Shown one piece after another: positions 27,249 to 37,006 of a stretch of DNA of 64,000 nt. The stretch comes from Sphingobacteriales bacterium JAD_PAG50586_3 (GTDB lineage Bacteria; Bacteroidota; Bacteroidia; CAMBQF01): NCBI GenBank assembly GCA_023213195.1, contig CP096135.1, positions 2,166,842 to 2,230,841 of the forward strand, written 5' to 3'. The notes beneath the pieces are model-generated. The model was not told the origin of the DNA. It ran no database searches and saw only the letters and a program-made list of their open reading frames with translations. Each line of letters begins with the position of its first letter. Within the stretch, counting starts at the first letter, position 1. A program made the translations under genes and the position numbers.

Positions 27249-27948
27249 ATGCACAGTTTTACAGATATAGCTACCAAACAGCAGTTTTTAGCGTTTTTAA
27301 ACCAGTATATAAGCGACCAAAAGCAAGCGCGGTTTACCGAGGTTTTAAATAACCGCACCAAGGCACCTAACCTTGGTGATGGAAGATATTTACCAAACCC
27401 AAAATGCCAGTGCAGTGTTGCGCTCTGCCGATTGTTTTGGCATACAAGATGTGCATGTAATTGAAATACGTAATAAGTACAGCGTAAACAAAGATGTGGC
27501 CAGGGGTGCCCCAAAGTGGATTACATCGCACAAATACATTAATGGTAAGGATAATACTGCCGATTGCTACAAGGCATTAAAAGACAAAGGCTACCGTATT
27601 GTAGCAACATCGCCCCACGCAAAAGGCTACACTATACATAACCTGCCTGTAGAGCAAAAAACGGCTCTTGTATTTGGTACAGAAAAGTTTGGGCTGAGCG
27701 AATATGCCTTTAATAATGCCGATGATTATGTAGCTATACCCATTTATGGGTTTACAGAGAGTTTTAACATATCGGTTACCGCGGCCCTTTTTATGCAGCA
27801 TTTAATAGGAAAAATTAGAGCTAGTGGTGTTAACTGGCAGTTGCCCGAAGAAGAAAGGCTGGATATACTACTGCAATGGGCATGGAACAGCGTACATAAA
27901 CCATTACTTTTAGAAAAATATTTTAAATCTTCATTATTAAAGAGTTAA
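27249..27948 (+). CDS. TrmH/SpoU-family RNA 2'-O-methyltransferase (one frameshift)
   Basis: About 233 residues. SAM-dependent methylation of a ribose in tRNA or rRNA; the closest visible type is TrmH (tRNA Gm18). Motif 1 is NASAVLRSADCFGIQDVHVIE, motif 2 LVFGTEKFGLSEYA, and motif 3 IPIYGFTESFNISVTAA, giving the knotted SPOUT fold. The N-terminal helices end in NRTK; deleting one G of GG at 27362-27363 yields RTKHLTLVMEDIYQTQNAS, exactly the family pattern. A near-consensus -7 element (TACTTTG) lies four bases before the ATG. Confidence 0.9.
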
Positions 27949-28003
27949 TTTTTAGATTTGCTATAATGTCAAACTTTTAATTCGTATTAAAAACAACACT
28001 ATT

Positions 28004-28257
28004 ATGGGTAAAGGAGACAAAAAATCAAAAAGAGGTAAAATAATTATGGGCTCTTACGGCATTAGCCGCAAGCGCAAAAAAGCTCGGGAATAGCTTTTGC
28101 ACCTAAAAAAGCAGCCGAAGCTGTTTCTGAAGTAGCAGAAGAAAAACCGGTTAAAAAAGCCCCCGCTAAAGCGGCAGCTAAGCCTGCCGCCGAAAAGCCG
28201 GCAGCAGAAAAGAAACCCGCGGCTAAAAAAGCCGCAAAGCCAAAAAGCGAGGAATAA
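28004..28257 (+). CDS. 30S ribosomal protein THX with Ala/Lys-rich C-terminal extension (one frameshift)
   Basis: About 84 residues. GKGDKKSKRGKIIMGSYG at the N-terminus is the THX signature, a small basic protein that sits in the head of the 30S subunit. One more A in the run 28076-28081 joins it to GIAFAPKKAAEAVSEVAEEK and a long Ala/Lys/Pro tail (PAKAAAKPAAEKPAAEKK) ending PKSEE. Without it the protein would end after 29 residues (RKRKKARE), which would still be a complete THX core, so both readings are possible. A strong terminator follows. Confidence 0.85.
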
Positions 28258-28274
28258 CATTTCTTGCTTAAAGA

Positions 28275-28307
28275 GAAAGCCCCGTTTGCATTGCAAACGG
28301 GGCTTTC
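28275..28307. terminator. Bidirectional terminator between THX and the M16 protease
   Basis: GAAAGCCCCGTTTGCA / TGCAAACGGGGCTTTC, a nearly perfect 16-bp stem between convergent genes. Confidence 0.9.
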
Positions 28308-28325
28308 TTATATCAACAAGGTTGG

Positions 28326-31167
28326 TTATTTAAACGATACGCCACTAACGTCTTTTTGCTCAATCTCGTAACCTAGTTTGGTTAACTTGTCGTACACCTT
28401 GGCTTTGTCGCCTACTACAACTATTACCATTTTATCGTATGGTAAATACTTTTTGGCAAGGGCATCAACATCGGCCTTGGTAATGTTTGTCAAAATTTTA
28501 GTTTGTGCGTCAACATAGTTTGCATCAAGGTTGTACTCAAGCATACGGGCTAAGAAACCGGCTTTTTGGCCCGGTGTTTCATATTTCAGCGCGTCGGCCT
28601 GGCCCATAGAGCTTTTGGTAAATGTTAGTTCTTCAGGCGTAATACCTTTATCTGCAAACAGTTTTATCTCTTTCATAAACTCTACAACAGAGCTGTCTGT
28701 AGCATTGCCTTTAACACCAGCCGATGCGGTAAAAGGGCCTGCATAACGTGTGCCACGGAAACCTGTACGTGCACCATAAGTCCAACCTTTGTCTTCGCGT
28801 AGGTTTAGGTTAATGCGGCTGTTAAAAGCACCGCCAAGGGTAAAGTTTACAATACCTGCTTTGTAGTAATCGCCGGTTGCATCATAAGGCAAACCAATGT
28901 AGCCAATACGTATTTCAGATTGTGGCGCTTTATCTTTGTTTACAAAGTAAATTTTAGTTTTTTCAATTGCGGGGTATGGTTTGTCTGCAGGCAATTTAAC
29001 CTCATATTTTTTCCACGCAGCCAAAAATTTGGTTTTGCTTAAAATCTCGTCTTTGGTAACGTTGCCAACCACAATCATTTGTGCAAAATCAGGAGCAAAA
29101 ATTTTATTGTAAAAGTTCTTTACATCATCAATTGTAATGCTTTCTACACTTTCTTCAGTACCTATTACAGGCAAAGAAAAAATGTTTGTTGGGCCATATA
29201 TAATAGATGAATAAATGTTGCTGGCAATAGTAGTTGCCGATGTTGACTGATTAGCAATATACTCCAGGTGTTGTTTTTTTACACGGTTAAAGTCTGCAGT
29301 GTCAAACTTAGGCGAGAACATTTTTTCTTCTACCAGTTTAAGCGTAGCATCAAGGTTTTTGGTTAATGATGATACGGTAATGGTAATATTCTCAGAGCCT
29401 GCATCAATAGAAATTTCGCTACCTAATTTTTCCACTTCTTCTGATATATCTTCAGTAGAGTATTTTAGGGTAGACTCGTTAAGCATATCAGCAAGTAAAG
29501 ATGCTGTACCGGCTTTTTTATGTCTTCCATAACCATGGCCTGCTTTAACGTTTATCTGTATGGTAACCATAGGCAATTCATCACTCTTAGTGCCAATAAC
29601 ACGTAAGCCGTTAGCCATATTCTCTTTATATATAGTAGGTACCTTTACTACAGGGTTAGTACCTGCTGCAGGTTCTTTGCTACGGTCAAAGGTATCTTTA
29701 GCCTTAACATAAGTAAGACCTTTATATTGCGATAAATCGATTTTAAAATCATGTGGTGGCACAGGAGGTATAAAATTATCATCGGCAGCTTTTAACTCAG
29801 GTTTTCCTTTAGGGTATACGCTAAGAATAACGGCATGCTGGTTTTTAATGTACTTGTTGTACACACGCATTACATCTTCTTTAGTAACCTTTAAATAAGC
29901 ATCAAGCTGCACCTTGGCTGTAGTTAGGGTTGCCTGTAAAGGTTTGGTAGCTGGCAAGCATAGAGCCTTTGCCCGCTACGCTGGCAAGAGAGCCAATAGC
30001 ATCAGCCTCAAATTTAGCCTTGAATTTTTTCAAATCTTCATCTGTTACACCGCGTTTCTCAAACTCTTCTAACGATGCGCGGATAAGTTTTTCCATATCG
30101 GCCAAGGTTCCGCCCGGCATAGGTAAAACGGTAATGCTAAACTCGCCGGCAAGTTCGCTGCAGGGGTTAGATACGTTTGCCTGTATAGCTAAGCCCGGTT
30201 TTTCAAAATTTTTGTAGAAGATAGAAGTGTTAGAACCGCCACCTAAAATATCGGCTAATACATCTAGCGGTGCTTCGTCTGCATGGTAGTTGTGTACACT
30301 TGGGTAGCTCATTTTAATCATAGGGAAGCGCACATTATCTTCGTATGATATGTAACGGTCTTTATCAAGTGTAACCAATTGCTTAGGCATGTTTTCCACC
30401 TCTGGGCCTTTGGGTATAGGGCCAAAATATTTTTCAGCTAGCTTAACTACTTCAGCGGGGGTAACATCGCCTGCTACAGTTAACACTGCATTGTTAGGGC
30501 CATACCAACGTAAAAAGAAGCTTTTAAGGTCGGTAACGTCTACACGGTCCAAATCGGCTAGGGTACCAATGGTAGACCACGAGTATGGGTGACCAAATGG
30601 ATATAGTGCCGATGCTGTTTTTTCGTAAATCAAACCATAAGGGCGGTTATCATAATTCTGCCCGCGCTCGTTTTTAACGGTAGAACGTTGTACCTCAAAT
30701 TTCTTTTGGGTAACGGCATCAAGCAAAAAGCCCATACGGTCTGCCTCTAACCAAAGCATTTTAGCTAATTGGTTGCTGGGTACTGTTTCAAAATAGTTAG
30801 TACGGTCGCTGTTAGTGGTTCCATTCATAGAGCCACCGGCGGCAGATACGGTTTTAATATGTTGCTCATCGGCTACGTTATCAGAGCCTTGAAACATCAT
30901 GTGTTCAAAAAAGTGTGCAAAGCCACTTCGGCCAATGCTCTCGCGGTTAGAACCTACGTGGTAGGTTACGTCTACGTGTACAATTGGGTCAGAGTGGTCT
31001 TCGTGCACTATAACGGTTAACCCGTTTGGCAACACATACTTCTCGTATGGTATAATCAGTTTGTCGCCGCTTTTGGTAACCTTTTCTACCAATTTAGCTG
31101 TTTGTGCCCCTAGTGTAAGTGGCAAGGCGGCCATAACTACCAGCGCCTTTAAAAATTGTTTTTTCAT
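28326..31167 (-). CDS. Exported M16-family (pitrilysin-like) zinc metalloprotease (one frameshift)
   Basis: About 945 residues after joining: two M16 halves, the first active and the second lacking the zinc motif, as in other long M16 proteins. Signal peptide ...LPLTLGAQ. Inverted zinc motif HFFEH (His85, Glu88, His89) with the third ligand Glu167 in NERGQNYDNRPYG. The second half has GHGYGRHKKAGTASLLADML and RGTRYAGPF. The frame breaks near 29912-29913: one base fewer joins TGNPNYSQ to VQLDAYLKVTKEDVMRVYNKYI. Probably degrades peptides in the periplasm or at the outer membrane. Confidence 0.9.
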
Positions 31168-31246
31168 TCTGCTTGTTTTTGCAAGCCGCTAATTTAATAT
31201 AAAAACCTGTGATAAAGTATGTATGTCCGTTATCTGCCATTTCAGC

Positions 31247-31254
31247 TATATTTG
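31247..31254 (+). promoter_or_regulatory. TATATTTG -7 element upstream of the glycosyltransferase cluster
   Basis: Consensus -7 box 20 nt before the ATG at 31275; no clear -33 box seen. Confidence 0.45.
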
Positions 31255-31274
31255 CGGCTAAATAGTTATTGGTA

Positions 31275-32162
31275 ATGCAAAACCCTTTTTTTCAGTTATA
31301 CTCCCTACATACAACAGGGCCAATATGATTGGCAGGGCTATTGAGAGTGTTATCGCGCAAACATATGCCAGCTGGGAGCTTCTTGTAGTAGATGATGGGT
31401 CTACTGATAATACAAAGGAGGTAGTAGAAGAATATAACGATAGCCGTATACGCTACATATACCAGCAAAATGCTGAGCGTAGCGCAGCCCGAAATAATGG
31501 TATAGATAATGCAAAAGGAGAATATGTTTGCTTTATAGATAGTGATGATTATTATCTGGACACCCGCCTGAAAGATTTATTTGAAGTTATAGAAAGCCAT
31601 AATTTTTCAATTAATTTCTTTTTTACTGATTTGCTTTTTTATTTGAAGATGGATCGGTTTCTAAAAGAACGGAATACGTTCCTGAATATAATAACATACA
31701 AAAATATTTATTATACCACCCTGTTGGGAGTCCGCAAGTTTGTATTAAGAAAGAGCTGCTTCTCAAAAAAAATATAATACAGAGTTAAATATAGCCGAAG
31801 ATTTAGAGTTATGGGTAAGACTTAGCAAAATTACAGATATTATATATATAAAAGGTATATATTCTTCCGTGGCAATAGAGCATAATAATAGGTCTGTAAA
31901 CGATAATTCAAGTCAGAAAGGAATCAAAGGGATGTTTAAATCTATTAATATAATTAGTAGCCATTCGGGTTCTATTATTCCTAAATCAGCAATACTCGAA
32001 ATAAAAAGTAATCTGTTTTATAAATCAGCAATATTGTCTTTTAAAAACGGTAAAAAATTATCGGCAAAATATTTTTTATTGGTTTCTATTCTAACATGGC
32101 CATTTCATAAACAGTTTAAACACAGGCTATATAGCATTATTAATATCAAGGCGTTAATATAA
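31275..32162 (+). CDS. Family 2 glycosyltransferase (three frameshifts)
   Basis: About 295 residues after correction. GT-A enzyme adding a sugar from a nucleotide donor. T7 at 31286-31292 needs one more T to read MQNPFFSVILPTYNRANMIG, the standard GT2 opening. ESVIAQTYASWELLVVDDGSTDNT, SAARNNGI and the metal motif DSDDYY are family hallmarks. Further single-base shortfalls at T3 31642-31644 and A8 31765-31772 join the C-terminal part (NTELNIAEDLELWVRLSK), which carries the GT2 ED motif. The DNA is visibly richer in A and T than most of the window, suggesting acquired sequence. It is followed after 2 nt by the next glycosyltransferase. Confidence 0.85.
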
Positions 32163-32164
32163 TT

Positions 32165-33118
32165 ATGGAAAAAAGTTTTGGCATTATTATTACAACATAC
32201 TCAGGGGATTATTTTTTTACAAAAGCATTGCTTGCAAGTATATACAAATACATGCCCGCCATGCCCATTTGTTTAATACAAGATGGCGATTTTGATATTT
32301 CTAAAGAGTTAAAATTATATAATATTACCCATGTTTTAAAAAGGGAAGATATTAAAGATAAATTTTTACGCGAAAATTGTTTTGGTTCTAGGTGTACAAG
32401 TTTAATATCCTTTTTCGAATCTCCTTTTGACCGTTTTTTGTTTCTAGATTCCGACATTGTTTTATGGGGAGACATATCTAAAATTTTATTACAGTCTGAT
32501 GCTGATTTTGTGCATAATATACCACACGAGGCTTATTCTCCATATATCTGGAAACATCAATACTTTGATTATGAGAGAATTTTTGATAAAGTAGATACGT
32601 TTGATTGGAAAGACTGCCATTTTTTTAATTCAGGAGTATTTATTTCTAATAGAGGCATATTTGATATTAATCTTGTTCAAAAATTAGTGTCACTTTGGAA
32701 AGAGGATAAGTCTTTATTTTTAACGGCACCGCAAGGCCAAATAAATTATCTGGCATTCTATTATAAATCAATAGGTAAAATTACGGTTGAAGAATTACCA
32801 CTACAAGCTGTTGTACCAGTTTTATCTGTGAATGATTTAGAATCTAAATTTAAATTTCTAAATAACAAGCCAGTGGTTAATTATTCAACTTTTATACATT
32901 GGGCGGGTGAAAAACCGTTAATTATGAATAATAGTTCGAGGTATAAACTACCGATGATTTATTTTAGAAAAGAGCAGTTAAAGCAAATAAAATCGGTTTG
33001 GAGATTTTGGCCTTTGCCTTATCTGATATTTGATGAGTTTATGGCAGTAATCAATATATATTATAAAGGTTCTGTTTGGGCATACTTTAAAAGTAAAATT
33101 ACTCGAAAGTTTAAATAA
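32165..33118 (+). CDS. Family 8-like glycosyltransferase
   Basis: 317 residues, intact. FGIIITTYSGDYFF opens a GT-A fold. RFLFLDSDIVLWGDI contains the DxD metal-binding site, and HFFNSGVFISN, GQINYLAFYY and FIHWAGEKP are placed as in GT8-type enzymes that transfer glucose or galactose onto lipopolysaccharide or protein. The assignment to GT8 rather than another GT-A family is moderate. DNA is markedly AT-rich, as in the preceding gene. It sits 2 nt after the GT2 gene and 15 nt before the GT4 gene, so the three are cotranscribed. Confidence 0.8.
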   Translation: MEKSFGIIITTYSGDYFFTKALLASIYKYMPAMPICLIQDGDFDISKELKLYNITHVLKREDIKDKFLRENCFGSRCTSLISFFESPFDRFLFLDSDIVLWGDISKILLQSDADFVHNIPHEAYSPYIWKHQYFDYERIFDKVDTFDWKDCHFFNSGVFISNRGIFDINLVQKLVSLWKEDKSLFLTAPQGQINYLAFYYKSIGKITVEELPLQAVVPVLSVNDLESKFKFLNNKPVVNYSTFIHWAGEKPLIMNNSSRYKLPMIYFRKEQLKQIKSVWRFWPLPYLIFDEFMAVINIYYKGSVWAYFKSKITRKFK

Positions 33119-33133
33119 TATTAATTTCTTGGC

Positions 33134-34375
33134 ATGAATCTTTTTGTTATTTGTAACGATTATCCATTTGATATTGGCGAGCCCTATTTTGAGAATGAAT
33201 TAATTGTAAATGAAAAAAGATTTGACAATATATATATTATAATACCTGAATTTAACATAACTAATAAAGCCCCTAAATACTACCTGCCTGCCAATGCTGA
33301 AGTTATTGGTTTAGGTATTACCCAAGGTATAAGTAAGCCCAAAGCGTTGCTTATGGCATTAGCGAAAGCTGATTTTTATAGCGAGGTTTTTACCCTGCTT
33401 TTTAAGTATAAACAACTGCCAACTGTTTCCAGACTAAAAACTCTGATTAATTACTATGCTAAATCGGCAGTTTTTATTAATAAGTTCATGTCTAATGTTG
33501 CTGTAAAGGTTAAGCAAAAAGATATTCTTTATACCTATTGGTGCACAGAATATACCTATGCAATAACGCAGTTAAAAGATAAGGTTAATGCAAAAGCCAT
33601 TACCCGCATGCACGGGTGGGATGTGTATTATGAGCGTAGCATAAACAACTATTTGCCGCTACGGCCTGCTATTTTTAGCAATTTAAACCAAGGCGTATAC
33701 CGTTTCTAAAAATGGTGCTGATTATTTGCTTAACAAAACATCAGCAAAATTTAGTAATAAAATTAAGCCTGCTTTTTTAGGCACGCTGCCTACCCAATTT
33801 TTAGATACCCCTAAGGGCCTAGATTTGCATATTCTATCCCTATCTAATATTGTAGAGGTAAAGCAGCTGCACAAAATTATTGATGCACTGGCTTTGATAA
33901 ATGATGTTCATATAATTTGGACACATATTGGTGGAGGCGCTGGCTTTGACGAATTTGCAGCCAAAGCGAAAAACAAACTAAAAGATAAAACCAATATCCG
34001 TTACCAACTGTTGGGTGCCAAGCATAAAACAGAAGTTTACGAATTGCTTCAATCGGCAGATTACCATTGCTTATAGTAAACACCAGTAATTATGAAGGGT
34101 TACCTGTTTCTTTTATGGAGGCATTGTCTTTTGGTATTCCCATTTTAGCACCTAATGTTGGGGGCATCCCCGAGATTGTAGAGCATAATTTAAATGGTGT
34201 TTTAGTGCAGGCGCGTCCTACCGCAGAACAGGTTGCCTTGGCTATTAAAGCCATAGCCGGTTTGTCGCCCAATGCATATAGAATAATGAGAGAGAATGCT
34301 TATGCTATGTGGAAAAATAAGTTTAATGCCGAAACTAATTATGCAGCTTTTGCAAACGAAATAATTAGCCTATAG
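33134..34375 (+). CDS. Family 4 glycosyltransferase (two frameshifts)
   Basis: About 413 residues after joining. N-terminal GT-B domain (MNLFVICNDYPFDIGEPYFENEL, TRMHGWDVYYER) is joined by a single-base change near 33703 to SKNGADYLLNKTSAKFSNKI, and TT at 34061-34062 lacks one T before LPLLIVNTSNYEGLPVSFMEALSFG, the GT4 nucleotide-sugar site with EGLPVSFMEA and NVGGIPEIV. It ends 11 bases inside the convergent heptosyltransferase gene. Likely builds a surface polysaccharide or glycan together with the two preceding enzymes. Confidence 0.85.
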
Positions 34376-35336
34376 CCTCTATTACTTTTTCAAGGTCTAT
34401 ATTATTCATACACTTAAAATGGCCTTTTGGGCAGTGGTTGTAGCCTAGTTTTGAGCAGGGGCGGCAACTTAATCCCCTCACCTCAAAAAGTATAGAGTTT
34501 TCTGCGGGCATATAAGGGTACATTCCAAACTCTGGCACCGTATTGCCCCATATTGACAGTACCCGCTTTTTAAAAGCCGCAGCTATGTGCATTAAACCGG
34601 TATCTGGCGTTATTACACACAGCGATTGTTTTACCAAACTTGCCGATTGGTTCAGGTTAAATTTTCCACAAGCATTGTAAATTTTATCGCCAATGTTTAC
34701 AGCTACTAACTCTGCCAATTGCAACTCTGCTGTTCCGCCAAGTAATACTATTGGCTTGTCTATGCGGTTGCATAACTCTATAAGCCTGTTGGGCGGCATG
34801 CGCTTTGTTGCATAGGTAGCAGCAATAACTACTGCTACATACCCCTTTTGGTGCGCGGCTGGCAATGCGGTTAATGGAAAAACATCGGCCTCAGGTATAA
34901 AATAATCTAGCCCTGCACCATCATTTTTAATGTCGAAGAATTTTTTAGCTGCATCTAAATACCTGTCTACAATATGTACGGCAGGCATGGCATTAATTTT
35001 AAAATTTACAAGTAGTAGTTTTTTAAAATTAAGCTTATAAAAGGCAGAGTGCTTTACTTTTAAAGCCGCTGTAAGCCTACGGCTGCGTAGGTTGTTGTGC
35101 AGGTCTATTACATAGTCGTAATGTTCGGCTTTAAGCTCAGCTATTACTTCATGTATATCTTTTTCAATAAGTATAAGCTTATCTATATAATGGTTTGCTT
35201 GCAGCACCCTTGCAAACGAAGCCTTTGTTAAATAATGTACCTCTGCACCCGCTACCTGCTGTTTAATGCAACGTATTACCGGTGTGGTAAGCACAATATC
35301 GCCAATAGAGCTAAAGCGGACTATCAGTATCTTCAT
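34365..35336 (-). CDS. Family 9 glycosyltransferase (heptosyltransferase-like)
   Basis: 323 residues, intact. MKILIVRFSSIGDIVLTTPVIR is the classical opening of ADP-heptose:LPS heptosyltransferases, and CVITPDTGLMHIAAAFKKRVLSIWG is the C-terminal donor site. A cysteine-rich end (CRPCSKLGYNHCPKGHFKCM) is usual in this family. Probably works on the inner core of lipopolysaccharide, although in Bacteroidota the sugar may not be heptose. Convergent with the GT4 gene, with an 11-bp overlap. Confidence 0.9.
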   Translation of the reverse strand: MKILIVRFSSIGDIVLTTPVIRCIKQQVAGAEVHYLTKASFARVLQANHYIDKLILIEKDIHEVIAELKAEHYDYVIDLHNNLRSRRLTAALKVKHSAFYKLNFKKLLLVNFKINAMPAVHIVDRYLDAAKKFFDIKNDGAGLDYFIPEADVFPLTALPAAHQKGYVAVVIAATYATKRMPPNRLIELCNRIDKPIVLLGGTAELQLAELVAVNIGDKIYNACGKFNLNQSASLVKQSLCVITPDTGLMHIAAAFKKRVLSIWGNTVPEFGMYPYMPAENSILFEVRGLSCRPCSKLGYNHCPKGHFKCMNNIDLEKVIEAIG

Positions 35337-35345
35337 ATATAATAA

Positions 35346-35370
35346 AGGCTCCTGATATAATCAGGAGCCT
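35346..35370 (-). terminator. Hairpin between lipocalin-like gene and heptosyltransferase gene
   Basis: Perfect 11-bp stem AGGCTCCTGAT / ATCAGGAGCCT, followed on the minus strand by TTTATTAT. It lies after the stop at 35400 and only 10 bases before the next start (35336), so it could terminate or attenuate. Confidence 0.65.
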
Positions 35371-35399
35371 CAAAGTTAATTCTTTACCTTTTACTTCTA

Positions 35400-35850
35400 C
35401 TAATTAGGTAAAAAGTGGTATTCTTTATCATCGGCTGGGTCTTCGTTACCCAAATCGTCTTTAAGCCACATTTCTTTTTCTTTCAGCATTAGTATCTGCG
35501 CTTCGCCGGTAGTTGTGTTTCCTCCGCCGGTAAACGTGTAGCTTATTTTTTCATCGTTGCTGGTAAAATCCCAAGTACCGTTTGCGGTTACCATAATACC
35601 TAATACGGTAGTACTAACCGATAGGTCTCCTTCTTTCTCAAAAGTCCAGTTGCCATTAGGGTAAGATCCTTCATTGTTAGTTAAGTCTATGCCTCCTTCA
35701 ATATACTTAGCAACACGCCAGAGTATTAGCAACACGTTCGGCACGGCTCCTAAAGCTTAAACCAGGGCCTTCTTCATATTTTTTACAACCTTCCATAGCT
35801 ACTAAAGCTACCAGTGCAAAGGCAAATAAACTTATTTTTAATTGTTTCAT
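35400..35850 (-). CDS. Lipocalin-like lipoprotein, paralogue 1 (one frameshift)
   Basis: About 149 residues. MKQLKISLFAFALVALVAMEGC is a lipoprotein signal, followed by KKYEEGPGLSFRSRAERVANT. One base too many near 35718 breaks the frame just before WRVAKYIEGG. The mature part (NWTFEKEGDLSV, GTWDFTSNDEKISYTF, MWLKDDLGNEDPADD) has the strand spacing of short lipocalin-like domains. It is the nearest downstream of three tandem paralogues (35991-36419, 36514-36957) that share CKKYEEGP and the NTW motif. Ligand unknown. Confidence 0.8.
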
Positions 35851-35946
35851 TTTCTTATAATGTTAGTTTTACTCTTTTACAACAGCAATATCTTGTTTTT
35901 TGTTATAAATAGTTAGCAATAAGCTTATGTTGAATGTATTGAAACA

Positions 35947-35975
35947 AAAATCCCCGCATACAGCGGGGATTTTCT
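35947..35975 (-). terminator. Terminator after lipocalin-like paralogue 2
   Basis: AATCCCCGC, 5-base loop, GCGGGGATT, with an A-run on the left giving U on the minus transcript. Confidence 0.8.
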
Positions 35976-35990
35976 AATAATTGCTAATGC

Positions 35991-36419
35991 TTAATCAGCT
36001 GGCTCATAATGTGTTTCTACATCATCGCTAGAATCGTTGGCATCGTTTTCGTCCCTAATCCAAAATTCTTTTTCTTTAAGCTTAATAATTTTGTAAGACG
36101 ATGTTGAAGAAATACCGTTAAAAGTAATTTTTACTTCAATTTGCTCATCATCGTTGGTAAGTTCCCAAGTGCCTTCAAATGTAGTGCCATTAAAAGTGCT
36201 GCTTACTTTGCCATCTTTGTCAAAAGTTACTGTTTCTGATGATGGGTTTGTTTGTTCAACACCACCTACCAACACTTTCTCTATCTCCCAGGTATTAGCA
36301 ACTCTTTCTTTACGGCTGCGTAAGCTTAGGCCCGGACCTTCTTCATACTTCTTACAGCTTTCAAATACTGTTACGCCTGCAATAAGCGCGGCAAAAATAA
36401 CTACAGTTGTTTTTTTCAT
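35991..36419 (-). CDS. Lipocalin-like lipoprotein, paralogue 2
   Basis: 142 residues, intact. I start at MKKTTVVIFAALIAGVTVFESC (36419), which gives a lipobox; upstream in-frame codons would place the signal inside the protein. CKKYEEGPGLSLRSRKERVANTW matches paralogue 1 almost residue for residue, then diverges (KDGKVSSTFNGTTFEGTWELTNDDEQIEVKITF). The C-terminus FWIRDENDANDSSDDVETHYEPAD aligns with that of paralogue 1. Acidic surface, no enzymatic motif. Confidence 0.88.
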   Translation of the reverse strand: MKKTTVVIFAALIAGVTVFESCKKYEEGPGLSLRSRKERVANTWEIEKVLVGGVEQTNPSSETVTFDKDGKVSSTFNGTTFEGTWELTNDDEQIEVKITFNGISSTSSYKIIKLKEKEFWIRDENDANDSSDDVETHYEPAD

Positions 36420-36513
36420 TTTGTTTGAATTTTGTTTTCGTGGGTTCTCATTACTAAAACTATGCCAAACCCACAGTGCAGTTTTCAATACACTATACTA
36501 TAGCCTGTTACAG

Positions 36514-36957
36514 TTAGTTTGCAGGGGTAAAATGGGCTTCGTAAACATCTCCGTCTACAGAATAACGCACCCAAAACTCATCCTCCATCAATTTTACAAT
36601 TATCCAAACAGTATCTTCTATATAAAGCGGGGTGTTTATAACAATCCGCACTTCCTCATCATCGCTTTGCAGCAACCATTGGCCACTAACGGTTATTGGT
36701 TGGTTGTTTATTGTTATGCTACGGCTAACCTCGCCGTTGGTAGAAAATGTCCAGTTAAGAGACGATAAATCCTGGTTTATAGAAACGGTTAGCTCTTCTC
36801 CGTTTTTATAAAACTTCTCTACTTTCCAGGTATTGCTTATCCTATCCTCTCTCGATTTAAAGCTTAGATAAGGGCCTTCTTCATACTTCTTACAACTGCT
36901 TACTGTTAGCAGTGCACAAAAAGATGCTAAGCCAATTATAAGGGCATATTTTCTCAT
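36514..36957 (-). CDS. Lipocalin-like lipoprotein, paralogue 3
   Basis: 147 residues, intact. Signal and lipobox ...CALLTVSSC, then CKKYEEGPYLSFKSREDRISNTWKVEK. The strand pattern W-x-F-S-x-x-GEVSRSI ... GQWLLQSDDEEVRI ... EDEFWVRYSVDGDVYEAHF parallels the other two. Preceded on its strand by TATATTTG (36984-36977), 19 nt before the ATG, so it heads the group of three. Confidence 0.88.
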   Translation of the reverse strand: MRKYALIIGLASFCALLTVSSCKKYEEGPYLSFKSREDRISNTWKVEKFYKNGEELTVSINQDLSSLNWTFSTNGEVSRSITINNQPITVSGQWLLQSDDEEVRIVINTPLYIEDTVWIIVKLMEDEFWVRYSVDGDVYEAHFTPAN

Positions 36958-37006
36958 CCACAGGTCTTTTACGCTGCAAATATAGGCAATTGTATAGTAT
37001 TGCTTT

